A stretch of 64,000 bases of DNA, taken from contig NZ_BJND01000028.1 in the NCBI RefSeq assembly GCF_006539505.1, forward strand, positions 79,144 to 143,143, written 5' to 3'. This stretch comes from Streptomyces spinoverrucosus. Lineage in GTDB: Bacteria > Actinomycetota > Actinomycetes > Streptomycetales > Streptomycetaceae. The position numbers and the translations under genes were made by a program. The notes beneath the pieces were generated by a model. The model was not told the origin of the DNA. It made no database searches and worked only from the letters and a program-made list of their open reading frames with translations. Of this stretch, positions 41,387-50,071 are shown one piece after another (the first letter of the stretch is position 1; each line of letters begins with the position of its first letter).

Positions 41387-43615
41387 ATGCTTGGATCAAC
41401 CCACGGCACCCTCACCACCGACGCCCGCCGGGCCCGGGTCATCGCCTGCGGCGACGGGCGGCCCGGCCCCGCCGTCCACGGCCGCGCGGCCGACGTGGAC
41501 GACCTCGACGTCAGCGGCCGCCCGCTGCACGCCGACGTCCCCGACCTGGACCGCTTCTTCCGCCCCGAGTCCGTCGCCGTGATCGGCGCCTCGGACGCCG
41601 AGGGGCGTCCGAACACCGGCATCACGCGGCAGCTGATCGCATGGGCCGAGCGGGTCGGCGCACGGCTGCACCCGGTGCACCCGACCCGTCAGTCCGTCTT
41701 CGGCATACCCTGCGCTCCTTCCGTCTCCGATCTGCCCGAACAGGTCGACCTCGCCGTACTGCTGGTCGCCGACCCCTTCCCCGTCGTCGAGGAACTCGCG
41801 GAGGCCAAGGTCAGGTTCGCGGTGGCGTTCGCCTCCGGTTTCGCTGAGACCGGCGAGGAGGGCGCCGCCGCGCAGGCCCGGCTCGCCGCCGCCGTCCGCC
41901 GCTGCGGCCTACGTCTGCTCGGTCCGAACACCAACCTCAACGCCTTCGAGGACTTCCGGCAGGACCTGGACGGACCGGCGATCGCGCTCATCACCCAGTC
42001 CGGCCACCAGGGCCGCCCCGTCTTCGCCCTCCAGGAACTCGGCATCCGCCTCTCCCACTGGGCCCCCACCGGCAACGAGGCCGACCTGGAGACCGCCGAC
42101 TTCATCTCCTACTTCGCCGAGCGCCCCGAGGTCGGCGCCATCGCCGCCTACGTCGAGGGCCTGAAGGACGGCCGTTCGTTCCTCCTCGCCGCCGACCGGG
42201 CCGCCCGGCGCAAGGTGCCGGTGGTCGCGGTCAAGGTGGGCCGTACGGAGACCGGCGCCCGCACGGCCGCCTCCCACACCGGCAAGCTGACCGGCGCGGA
42301 CGCGGTGGTGGACGCGGCGATGCGGCAGTACGGCGTGATCCGGGTCGACGGCCTCGACGAACTCCAGGACACCGCGGCCCTGTTGGCCCGCGCCCGCCCG
42401 CCGCGCGCCGACGGTGTGGTCGTCTATTCGATCTCGGGCGGCACGGGCGCGCACGTCGCCGACCTGGCGACCGCGGCGGGACTGCGGCTCCCGGTGCTGT
42501 CCGAGGCCCGGCAGGCCGAGCTGCACCAGTGGATCCCGCCGTATCTGAGCGTGGCCAACCCCGTCGACAACGGCGGGCACCCGGTGGGCGACTGGCGCGG
42601 CCGGAAGATCATCGACGCGATCCTCGCCGACCCGGAGGTCGGGGTGCTGATCTGCCCGATCACCGGTCCGTTCCCGCCGCTCAGCGACCGGCTCGTGCGG
42701 GACCTGGTGGACGCGGCGGAGCGGACGGAGAAGCTGGTGTGCGTGGTGTGGGGTTCGCCGGTCGGCACCGAGCCGGCGTACTGGGAGGTGCTGCTCGGCT
42801 CCTCGCGCGTGGCCACCTTCCGCACGGTCGGCAACTGCCTCACCGCCGTCCGCGCCTACCTCGCCCACCACCGCTTCGTCCGCGACTACCGCTCCCCCTT
42901 CGACGACGCCCCGCGCACGCCCTCGCCCTCCTTCCGCAAGGCGCGCGAGCTGATGCGCCCAGGAGAGCAGCTGAGCGAGCACGCGGCCAAGCAGCTGCTG
43001 CGGGCGTACGGCATCCGGGTGCCGCGCGAGCAGCTGGTGACCAGCGCGGCGGCGGCCGTGCGGGCGGCGGGGCTGGTGGGCTACCCGGTGGTGATGAAGG
43101 CGTCCGGCGCCCAGCTCGCCCACAAGACCGAGCTGGGCCTGGTGAAGATCGGCCTGACCTCGGCCGCCCAGGTCCGCGACGCCTACCGCGAACTGACCGA
43201 CATCGCCCGCTACGAGGGCGTCTCGCTGGACGGAGTCCTGGTCTGCCAGATGGTCGAGCAGGGCGTCGAGATGGTCGTCGGCATCACCCACGACGACCTC
43301 TTCGGGCCGACGGTGACGGTGGGGCTCGGCGGGGTGCTCGTCGAGGTACTGCGGGACACCGCTGTCTGCGTGCCGCCGTTCGGCGAGGAGCAGGCCCGGG
43401 ACGCTCTCGCCGGGCTGCGCGGGCGCGCGCTGCTCGACGGCGTGCGCGGCCGCCCCCCGTCCGACCTGGACGCCCTGGTCGAGGTCGTCCTCCGCGCACA
43501 GCGCATGGCCCTGGAACTCGGCGACCAGCTCGCGGAACTGGACATCAACCCGCTGATGGTCCTGCCCCGCGGACAGGGAGCGGTGGCGCTGGACGCGCTG
43601 GCGGTGTGCAGCTGA
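41387..43615 (+). CDS. ADP-forming acyl-CoA synthetase (acetate--CoA ligase family)
   Basis: A 742-residue fusion of the alpha and beta parts of ADP-forming acyl-CoA synthetases. It has a CoA-binding Rossmann domain (FFRPESVAVIGASDAEGRPNTGI, ~58-150), succinyl-CoA-ligase-like domains with the catalytic phospho-His segment ASHTGKLTGADAVVDAA (about 300), and a C-terminal ATP-grasp part (LLRAYGIRVPREQLVTS, YPVVMKASGAQLAHKTELGLVKIGL, LAELDINPLMV). It converts an organic acid to its CoA ester or the reverse, coupled to ADP/ATP. Residues 1-50 are an extra N-terminal segment. It is followed by an enoyl-CoA hydratase and preceded by operator pair I/J. Confidence 0.92.
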   Translation: MLGSTHGTLTTDARRARVIACGDGRPGPAVHGRAADVDDLDVSGRPLHADVPDLDRFFRPESVAVIGASDAEGRPNTGITRQLIAWAERVGARLHPVHPTRQSVFGIPCAPSVSDLPEQVDLAVLLVADPFPVVEELAEAKVRFAVAFASGFAETGEEGAAAQARLAAAVRRCGLRLLGPNTNLNAFEDFRQDLDGPAIALITQSGHQGRPVFALQELGIRLSHWAPTGNEADLETADFISYFAERPEVGAIAAYVEGLKDGRSFLLAADRAARRKVPVVAVKVGRTETGARTAASHTGKLTGADAVVDAAMRQYGVIRVDGLDELQDTAALLARARPPRADGVVVYSISGGTGAHVADLATAAGLRLPVLSEARQAELHQWIPPYLSVANPVDNGGHPVGDWRGRKIIDAILADPEVGVLICPITGPFPPLSDRLVRDLVDAAERTEKLVCVVWGSPVGTEPAYWEVLLGSSRVATFRTVGNCLTAVRAYLAHHRFVRDYRSPFDDAPRTPSPSFRKARELMRPGEQLSEHAAKQLLRAYGIRVPREQLVTSAAAAVRAAGLVGYPVVMKASGAQLAHKTELGLVKIGLTSAAQVRDAYRELTDIARYEGVSLDGVLVCQMVEQGVEMVVGITHDDLFGPTVTVGLGGVLVEVLRDTAVCVPPFGEEQARDALAGLRGRALLDGVRGRPPSDLDALVEVVLRAQRMALELGDQLAELDINPLMVLPRGQGAVALDALAVCS

Positions 43616-43704
43616 GACGAACATGCGTGATGAGCCGAACATGCCTGATCCCCCCATGCCTGATCCCCCCGTACTTACGCAGACCAGAAGAACCGGAGAA
43701 TTCC

Positions 43705-44511
43705 GTGGAGCCGGAAAAATCCGCTGAGTCATTGATACGGCACACCACTGACAATCACGTCGCGCGCATCACCCTCAACCGGCCCGAAGCTCTCAACGCC
43801 ATCACCCCTGACCAGCGCGAACGCATCATCCAGCTGCTCTCCGACGCCTCCGCCGACCCGGACGTACGCGCCGTCGTCCTCACCGGCACCGGACGGGGTT
43901 TCTGCGCGGGCGCGGACCTTCGCACAGGTGCGGCGGCCGGGGAGCGGATCGCCGGTGACGTGGCCCGCACCCTCCGCGTGGGTGCCCAGCGGCTGATCGG
44001 TGCCGTTCTCGACTGCGAGAAGCCCGTGATCGCCGCCGTGAACGGCACGGCGGCGGGCCTCGGTGCTCATCTGGCGTTCGCCTGCGACCTCGTACTCGCC
44101 GCGGAATCGGCCAGGTTCATCGAGGTGTTCGTACGCCGGGCCCTCGTGCCGGACGGCGGCGGGGCGTATCTGCTGCCGCGCCTGATCGGACCGCAGCGGG
44201 CGAAGGAGCTGATGTTCTTCGGCGACGCCCTCAGCGCCGCCGACGCCGAACGCCTCGGTCTGGTCAACCGGGTCGTGTCGGACGGGGAGTTGGGCAAGAC
44301 GGTAGGCGAGTGGGCGGCCCGTCTCGCCGCCGCCCCCACCCGCGCCCTCGCCCTCACCAAACAACTCGTCAACGCCTCCCTCGACACCGACCGCGCCACG
44401 GCCTTCGCCGCCGAGGCCGCCGCCCAGGAGATCAACATGACGACGGAGGACGCCCGGGAGGGGCTGGCGAGCTTTGTGGAGCGCCGGAGTCCTGAGTACC
44501 GGGGGCGGTGA
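43705..44511 (+). CDS. enoyl-CoA hydratase/isomerase family protein
   Basis: A 268-residue crotonase (HVARITLNRPEALNAITPDQRERII, VVLTGTGRGFCAGADLRTG, AAVNGTAAGLGAHLAFACDLVLAAESARFIEVFVRRALVPDGGGAYLLPRLIG). The oxyanion-hole segments are FCAGADL and NGTAAGLG. In the LVPDGGGAYLLP block the first catalytic glutamate of hydratases is not obvious, so hydratase or isomerase are both open. The GTG at 43705 has GGAG six bases upstream and gives EPEKSAESLIRH; the earlier frame overlaps the synthetase antisense-style. It ends just before the converging membrane gene. Confidence 0.9.
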   Translation: MEPEKSAESLIRHTTDNHVARITLNRPEALNAITPDQRERIIQLLSDASADPDVRAVVLTGTGRGFCAGADLRTGAAAGERIAGDVARTLRVGAQRLIGAVLDCEKPVIAAVNGTAAGLGAHLAFACDLVLAAESARFIEVFVRRALVPDGGGAYLLPRLIGPQRAKELMFFGDALSAADAERLGLVNRVVSDGELGKTVGEWAARLAAAPTRALALTKQLVNASLDTDRATAFAAEAAAQEINMTTEDAREGLASFVERRSPEYRGR

Positions 44512-44520
44512 AGGCGGTCG

Positions 44521-45474
44521 TCAGTCCCGCTGGAGGATCCACAGGTCCGGCGCGTCCTGATCACCGAACGGCACCAACAGCTCCGGCTCCTGCTCCGTGC
44601 CACCGATCACCCAGTACGTCTGCTCCCCACACCCGTCGTCGAGCCGTACGACCACACCGTCCCGCTCCTCGGGGCCCTCCACGCCGTCGGAGTCGTGGCG
44701 GCCCTCGGTGTCGAGGAACCATGTGCCGGTGCCGTCGCACACCACGAATGTCGGGTCGCCGAACACTTCAGGCTCGGCAGGCAGGTCGACGAACTCGGCC
44801 CGCCCGCCCGGCTCCAGCCGCAGCACCGCCCCGTCCACGCCCCGCCAGACCCCGGCCAGCTGCCCGGCGGACAGCTTCGGAGGCTCGTACTCCTCGATGA
44901 GTCCGACTGCCGTGGCCAGCGCCGCGCCTCCGAAGGCGAGCACGAACAGCCCGAAGCAGCCGAAACAGCCGCTCCCCAGCACGCCCACCGCCCCCCACCT
45001 GCGGCCGGTGACCCGGGCGCGTCGGCGGGCGTAGGCGACGGCGAGCATGGGGAGAGCGCCCAGCGCCGCGAATGCCAGGGCCGTCGCCATGAACGGCCAG
45101 TCCCACAGCATCGCGGGCAACGCCGCCCAGCCGGCGCCGAACAGCGCGGCGTACAGCAGGTGCCACGCCCAGTCCGGCCCCCGGAACCGTACGGCCGAGG
45201 GATACGCCAGCAGGGCCGCCGGGACGATCTGCCCGGCCATTTGCACCAGACCCAGCACCAGCGACACGGACGGCGCGGCGACGAGCTGGATCAGCATGCC
45301 CAGGGACGAGTAGCCGACACCGTAGTCGTCCTTGCCGGAGTCGGTGGCGATCGTCCACAGCAGCCAGGCCCCCGGCAACTGCGCCACACACACCACGACG
45401 GCGACCCCCCGATCGGCGCCCGTCCAGCTCAGCCAGGCACGGCGGACCGCCCGGCCGATGTTTCCCCACCCCAT
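44521..45474 (-). CDS. polytopic membrane protein of unknown function
   Basis: A 317-residue protein with about six hydrophobic segments in the first 200 residues (GVAVVVCVAQLPGAWLLWTIAT, MLIQLVAAPSVSLVLGLVQMAGQIVPAALLAYP, WHLLYAALFGAGWAALPAML, MATALAFAALGALPMLAVAYA, GSGCFGCFGLFVLAFGGAALATAVGL). A soluble C-terminal domain (LSAGQLAGVWRGVDGAVLRLEPGGRAEFVDLP..., CDGTGTWFLDTEG) looks like a lipocalin-like beta domain. I do not know the family. The ATG at 45474 begins MGWGNIGRAVRRAW. It is divergent from the flavin reductase across operator site K, but it may have its own promoter. Confidence 0.8.
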   Translation of the reverse strand: MGWGNIGRAVRRAWLSWTGADRGVAVVVCVAQLPGAWLLWTIATDSGKDDYGVGYSSLGMLIQLVAAPSVSLVLGLVQMAGQIVPAALLAYPSAVRFRGPDWAWHLLYAALFGAGWAALPAMLWDWPFMATALAFAALGALPMLAVAYARRRARVTGRRWGAVGVLGSGCFGCFGLFVLAFGGAALATAVGLIEEYEPPKLSAGQLAGVWRGVDGAVLRLEPGGRAEFVDLPAEPEVFGDPTFVVCDGTGTWFLDTEGRHDSDGVEGPEERDGVVVRLDDGCGEQTYWVIGGTEQEPELLVPFGDQDAPDLWILQRD

Positions 45475-45525
45475 GAGGCGGAGCGTACGCCGGGGTCGCG
45501 CGGGGTTCGCCGCCGCCCTTCCCAT

Positions 45526-45540
45526 CTGACGATCCGTCAG
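45526..45540. promoter_or_regulatory. inverted-repeat operator site K (CTGACGATCCGTCAG)
   Basis: Perfect 6-3-6 palindrome ending five bases before the first possible ATG (45546) of the flavin reductase and 17 bases before the second (45558). Confidence 0.7.
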
Positions 45541-45545
45541 CTTCA

Positions 45546-46148
45546 ATGGTCGGCGTGATGGGACAAGCAGGGACGGCCGAAGCCGCCGTCCGCTACCTCA
45601 GGGCGACCGGGACCCACGGCCCCGTGGAGGCCCTGCCGCGCCCGGTGCTGCGATGCGTCCGCGAGGACGAGCGGGCGCCCGTGGACCAGCAGGAGTTCCG
45701 CCGCGTCCTGGGCAACTTCGCCACCGGCGTCACGGTCATCACCGCACCCGCCGCCGACGGCCCCGCCGGTTTCGCCTGCCAGTCCTTCTCCTCCCTCTCC
45801 CTCGACCCACCCCTCGTCGCCTTCATGGTCGGCCGTACGTCGACGACCTGGCCGCGCATCGCCCGCGCCGGGGTCTTCTGCGTGAACGTCCTGAGCGCCG
45901 GACAGGGCGAGCTGTGCCGGGGCTTCGCGGTGAGCGGCGGAGACAAGTTCGCGGGGGTCGCGTACGACACCGCGCCCGTCTCCGGCTCACCCCGCCTCGC
46001 AGGCACCCTCGCGTGGGTCGACTGCACGATCCACGCGGTGCACACGGGCGGGGATCACCTCATCGTGGTGGGGCGGGTGGCGAAGCTGGGCATGGGCGAC
46101 AACGAGGACGGGGCGCCTCTGCTGTTCCACAAGGGGCGATTCATCTGA
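45546..46148 (+). CDS. flavin reductase family protein
   Basis: A 200-residue flavin reductase-like split barrel (EFRRVLGNFATGVTVITAPAADGPAGFACQSFSSLSLDPPLVAFMVGRTSTTWPRIARAGVFCVNVLSAGQGELCRGFA). It resembles the reductase component (HsaB/HpaC type) that supplies FMNH2 to a two-component monooxygenase. The C-terminal TLAWVDCTIHAVHTGGDHLIVVGRV is typical. No matching oxygenase is next to it; the LLM proteins could be partners. ATG 45546 or 45558 are possible; neither has a good ribosome-binding site, consistent with a leaderless message under site K. Confidence 0.9.
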   Translation: MVGVMGQAGTAEAAVRYLRATGTHGPVEALPRPVLRCVREDERAPVDQQEFRRVLGNFATGVTVITAPAADGPAGFACQSFSSLSLDPPLVAFMVGRTSTTWPRIARAGVFCVNVLSAGQGELCRGFAVSGGDKFAGVAYDTAPVSGSPRLAGTLAWVDCTIHAVHTGGDHLIVVGRVAKLGMGDNEDGAPLLFHKGRFI

Positions 46149-46172
46149 CCTCTGAGGCCGCACTGGCCCGAA

Positions 46173-48581
46173 CTACGGGATGGCCAGCTCGGCCCAGATG
46201 GTCTTCCCGGACGAGGTGTAGCGCGTACCCCAGCGCTGGGACATCTGGGCGACGAGGAACAGGCCGCGGCCTCCCTCGTCGTCTCGACGCGCTCGCCGCA
46301 GGTGAGGTGCGGTGTGCGCATGGTCGGAGACCTCGCACAGCAGGGAGCGGTCCCTGATCAGCCTCAGCATGACCGGCCCGTTGGCGTACCGGATGCTGTT
46401 GGTGACCAGCTCGCTCACCACGAGTGCGGCGGTGAAGGACAGTTCGGGCAGGCCCCAGGTCTCCAACTGGCGCTCCGCGACCGCGCGGGCGTGCGCCACC
46501 ATGGCCGGGTCGGACGGCAGCTCCAGGTCCGCCACATGGTCGGCGTCGAGCCGCCGGGTACGGACGAGCAGCAACGTGGCATCGTCCGCCTGCGGGCCGG
46601 GCGGCAGGGCCGACAGCGCCCGGTCGCACAGCTCCTCCAGCGGGCTTCGTTGCCAGGTGAGCACATGGGCGAGGCGGTCGATTCCGGTGTCGATGTCGGT
46701 GCGCCGGTCCTCCACGACGCCGTCGGTGAAGAACGCCACGATGCTGCCGTTGGACAAGCTCAGCTCGACGTTCTCGTACGGCAGGGTGGCCAGCCCCAGG
46801 GGCGGTCCCGGCGCCAGCGCGGACAAGGCCACCGCGCCGCTCGCATCGGCCACGAGCGGCGGAGGATGGCCCGCGCTCGCCCAGACGCAGCGGCCGCTGA
46901 CCGGGTTGTAGATCGCGTACAAACAGGTCACCCCGAGCCCCTCGTCGCTCAGCCCGTCGTCCGCGCGGGGCTCCGAGTCCTGCGCGACCAGGCCGTCCAG
47001 CCGGGTGAGCAGCTCGGCCGGGTCCAGGTCCAGCAGGGCCAGGGTCCGTACGGTGGCGCGCAGTCGGCCCATGGTCGCGGCCGCGTGCACACCGTGGCCC
47101 ACCACGTCGCCGACCGTCAGACCCACTCGGGCCCCGGACAGCGGGATCAGGTCGAACCAGTCGCCGCCCACGCCCACGCGGCTGTCGGCGGGCAGATAGC
47201 GGTACGCCACGTCGACCGCGCTCTGCTCGGGCAGGTGCTGTGGCAGCAGGCTTCGCTGCAGTACCAGGGCTGCCGCATGCTGGCTGGTGTAGCGGCGGGC
47301 GTTGTCGATGCCGACGGCGGCTCGCTCGGCCAGTTCCATGGCGAGCGTCTGCTCCTCGGGCCCGAAGGGGTCGGGGTTGCTGCTGCGCAGGAAGGTGGCA
47401 AGGCCCAGGACCGCACCGCGGGTGAGCAGCGGGACGAAGAGGCAGGAGTGCGGGGCGGCCGATCCCGTCCCCCCCGGCGCCTCGGGCGGGGCGGCCGATC
47501 CCGTCCTCCCCGGCGCCTCGGGCGGGGCGGCCTCGACGACGAGGCGGCTGGTGGTCAGGCTCAGAGCCTGCGGTGACGATGGCGGGTAGGAGACGGGAGT
47601 GGTCCGGAAGTCCTCCGGGGTACGGCCGTGCATCCGCAGGAGGTTGTGCCCCGGCGCCGAGCCCGTCGGCGGCTGCCGCCCCTCGATGACCGCGGGCGGC
47701 AGGTCCACCAGCACCTCGTCGGCCAGCTGCGGTACGGCCACGTCGGCAAGCTCGGCGGCTGTGCGACGTACGTCCAGCGAGGCGCCGATGCGCTTTCCCG
47801 CCCGCACCAGCAGCGACAGTCGTTCCTGGGCGCGGTAGCGGTCGGTGATGTCCAGGGACTCCTCGAACAGCCCGAGCGGTTCGCCCCGGGCATCCACCAG
47901 CCGGTGGTACGAGCAGGACCAGACGTGCTCGCGCACCGGGTCGACGGGGGCGCGCCCGCGATAGTGCATGCCCATGATCGGCTCCCCCGTCGCCAGCACG
48001 TGCTCCATCACCTGGTCCTCGTCCGGGGGGTGGTGGCGGGAGATGAATGCTCCTTCGGGGAAGAGGTCCGCGGCAGGTCGGCCGATGTACTGGGCGATCC
48101 CCGCGAGCTCCAGATCGGTGGAGACGTTCCCCCAGACGACGCGCTTGTCGGTGTCGAAGATCGTCAGGCCCACATGGGACTCGGTCGCCAGTCCCTGCAG
48201 CATCGCCAGCTGCGCCTCCCAGCCGCGCAGCGCCTCCAGGTCGGCCGCGACGACGACGGTCGCAGCGGCGCCCTGGTTCACGAGCGGGCTGATGGTCACG
48301 GCCGCGCGCAGTACGCGTCCGTCCCGGCAGCAGAGGTCCAGGACGGTGCTGCGGGGCTTGCGCGCCTTGCAGAGTGCGGACAGTCGCTGGCCGGGGGTCG
48401 CCGCCAGCAGTCGGGCGGCCGACTGGCCGAGCACGTCCTCGGGTGGGTGTCCGAGGAGGCGCTGGGCCGAGGATCCCCATCCGGAGATGCGGCCATCGGC
48501 GTCCAGTACTGCGGCGGCGGCCTTGGAGAGGTCCAGGGGGCTGTGGAAATCGACGTTGGCCGCATTCGGAAAACGATCCAT
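46173..48581 (-). CDS. SpoIIE-type PP2C phosphatase with PAS, GAF and ATPase domains
   Basis: An 802-residue signalling protein. In order: PAS domains (AAAVLDADGRISGWGSSAQRLLGHPPEDVLG at ~20-120; VGLTIFDTDKRVVWGNVSTDLEL at ~135-260), GAF (~270-430, LLVRAGKRIGASLDVRRTAAEL), SpoIIE phosphatase core (YLPADSRVGVGGDWFDLIPL, GDVVGHGVHAAATMGRLRATVRT, at ~460-650) and a HATPase_c kinase-like domain (ALVVSELVTNSIRYANGPVMLRLIRD, GRGLFLVAQMSQRWG, ~680-802). Such proteins dephosphorylate anti-sigma-factor antagonists and may bind sigma regulators. A 36-base tandem duplication (47461-47532) inserts a proline/glycine-rich 12-residue repeat near residues 350-373. Confidence 0.92.
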   Translation of the reverse strand: MDRFPNAANVDFHSPLDLSKAAAAVLDADGRISGWGSSAQRLLGHPPEDVLGQSAARLLAATPGQRLSALCKARKPRSTVLDLCCRDGRVLRAAVTISPLVNQGAAATVVVAADLEALRGWEAQLAMLQGLATESHVGLTIFDTDKRVVWGNVSTDLELAGIAQYIGRPAADLFPEGAFISRHHPPDEDQVMEHVLATGEPIMGMHYRGRAPVDPVREHVWSCSYHRLVDARGEPLGLFEESLDITDRYRAQERLSLLVRAGKRIGASLDVRRTAAELADVAVPQLADEVLVDLPPAVIEGRQPPTGSAPGHNLLRMHGRTPEDFRTTPVSYPPSSPQALSLTTSRLVVEAAPPEAPGRTGSAAPPEAPGGTGSAAPHSCLFVPLLTRGAVLGLATFLRSSNPDPFGPEEQTLAMELAERAAVGIDNARRYTSQHAAALVLQRSLLPQHLPEQSAVDVAYRYLPADSRVGVGGDWFDLIPLSGARVGLTVGDVVGHGVHAAATMGRLRATVRTLALLDLDPAELLTRLDGLVAQDSEPRADDGLSDEGLGVTCLYAIYNPVSGRCVWASAGHPPPLVADASGAVALSALAPGPPLGLATLPYENVELSLSNGSIVAFFTDGVVEDRRTDIDTGIDRLAHVLTWQRSPLEELCDRALSALPPGPQADDATLLLVRTRRLDADHVADLELPSDPAMVAHARAVAERQLETWGLPELSFTAALVVSELVTNSIRYANGPVMLRLIRDRSLLCEVSDHAHTAPHLRRARRDDEGGRGLFLVAQMSQRWGTRYTSSGKTIWAELAIP
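47461..47532. repeat. 36-bp tandem duplication inside the SpoIIE-type gene
   Basis: Two adjacent 36-base units beginning GATCCCGTCC and ending GGGCGGGGCGGCC, differing by one base (C/T). They are in frame and encode PEAPGRTGSAAP and PEAPGGTGSAAP in the GAF region. Confidence 0.85.
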
Positions 48582-48646
48582 GGCACCGCTTCCCTTCGTG
48601 CACCCTCAGCATCCCGTGCCGCACGACGGACGACAACCGCACGCCC

Positions 48647-49951
48647 TCAGGCCACCGCGACGGCCCCCGCCGCCGGCCGTCGCCGGATCACCAGCGCCAT
48701 CAGCGCCGCCGCCGCGCACAGCGCGCCGGACGCGTACCAGACCACGTCGTACGAGCCGAAGACGTCCCGCGCGACGCCGCCCAGGAAGGCCACCGCGGCC
48801 GCGCCGACCTGGTGCGACGCCAGTACCCAGCCGAACACGATCGCGCTGTCCTCCCCGTAGTGCTCCCGGCACAGCGCCATCGTGGGCGGCACCGTGGCGA
48901 CCCAGTCGAGGCCGTAGAAGACGATGAAGAAGATCATCGGCGGGTGCACGCTGGGCGCCAGCAGGATCGGCAGGAAGAGCAGCGAGATGCCCCGCAGCGC
49001 GTAGTACACCGCCAGCAGCCGCCGCGCGTCGTAACGGTCGGTGAACCAGCCGGAGGCCACCGTGCCGACCACGTCGAACACCCCGATGACCGCGAGCAGC
49101 GAGGCCGCCGTCGTGATCGGCATGTGGTGGTCGTGGGCGGCGGGCACGAAGTGGGTCTGGATCAGGCCGTTCGTGGAAGCGCCGCAGATCGCGAACGTAC
49201 CGGCCAGCAGCCAGAAGGGCCCCGTCCGGACGGCGGAGAGGAGCACGGTCACCGCCCGCCGCGCCGCGCCCGGCACGGGAGGCGGCTTCGGTACGAACTC
49301 CTTCGCGCCGTACGGCTTCAAGCCCACGTCCGCCGGATGGTCCCGCAGCAGCAGCCACACGAACGGCACCACCGCGAGCGCGGCCAGCGCCGCCGTGATG
49401 GCGGCCGGGCGCCAGTTGTGGTGCACCACGATCCAGGACAGCACCGGCAGGAAGATCAGCTGCCCGGAGGCCGAGGCGGCGGTGAGAATGCCGGTCACCA
49501 GGCCGCGCCGCTCCGTGAACCAGCGGTTGGTGACGGTTGCCGCGAACGCCAGCGCCATCGAGCCGGTGCCGAGCCCGACGAGCAGGCCCCAGCACAGCAG
49601 CAGCTGCCAGGGCGCGGTCATCCACACCGTCACGCCCGAGCCGATCGCGATCACGGTCAGCGCGACCGCGACCACCCGCCGGATGCCGAAGCGGTCCATC
49701 AGCGCGGCGGCGAAGGGCGCGGTCAGGCCGTACAGCGCGAGGTTGACGGAGACCGCCGCGCCGATCGTGCCGCGTGACCAGCCGTACTCCTGGTGCAGCG
49801 GGTCGATCAGCAGCCCCGGCAGGGAACGGAAGGCGGCGGCACCGATGATCGTCACGAAGGTGACGGCGGCGACGAACCACGCGCGGTGGATGCGCGGACG
49901 ACGGGGCTCCGGTTTCTGGGCGACTGCGGCGGCTTCGCTTGTCTGGGTCAC
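48647..49951 (-). CDS. MFS transporter
   Basis: A 434-residue major-facilitator protein with 12 predicted helices. Residues FVAAVTFVTIIGAAAFRSLPGLLIDPLHQEYGWSRGTIGAAVSVNLALYGLTAPFAAALMDRFGIRRV contain the loop 2-3 motif (DRFGIRR), and the second half repeats it (GWFTDRYDARRLL). Closest in style to the oxalate/formate or monocarboxylate (MCT-like) group, with YGWSRGTIG and NRWFTERRGLVTGILTAASASGQL. It may import an acid substrate. The GTG at 49951 has GGAAAG nine bases upstream. It is divergent from the GlxA/AraC gene. Confidence 0.9.
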   Translation of the reverse strand: MTQTSEAAAVAQKPEPRRPRIHRAWFVAAVTFVTIIGAAAFRSLPGLLIDPLHQEYGWSRGTIGAAVSVNLALYGLTAPFAAALMDRFGIRRVVAVALTVIAIGSGVTVWMTAPWQLLLCWGLLVGLGTGSMALAFAATVTNRWFTERRGLVTGILTAASASGQLIFLPVLSWIVVHHNWRPAAITAALAALAVVPFVWLLLRDHPADVGLKPYGAKEFVPKPPPVPGAARRAVTVLLSAVRTGPFWLLAGTFAICGASTNGLIQTHFVPAAHDHHMPITTAASLLAVIGVFDVVGTVASGWFTDRYDARRLLAVYYALRGISLLFLPILLAPSVHPPMIFFIVFYGLDWVATVPPTMALCREHYGEDSAIVFGWVLASHQVGAAAVAFLGGVARDVFGSYDVVWYASGALCAAAALMALVIRRRPAAGAVAVA

Positions 49952-50023
49952 GTCATAGAGCTTTCCGGTCCGGAAACGCCAGCATCCAGTGGCCCGAAGG
50001 TCAGCATTCGTTAGGATCGGGCC

Positions 50024-50071
50024 ATGGATCAGGTCATGGATCAGGGCATGGATCAGGTCATGGATCGAGCC
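50024..50071 (+). repeat. 12-bp tandem repeat at the start of the AraC gene
   Basis: Four units of ATGGATCAGGTC (the second reads ATGGATCAGGGC and the fourth ATGGATCGAGCC). Each unit carries an in-frame ATG, offering four start codons 12 bases apart. Confidence 0.85.
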
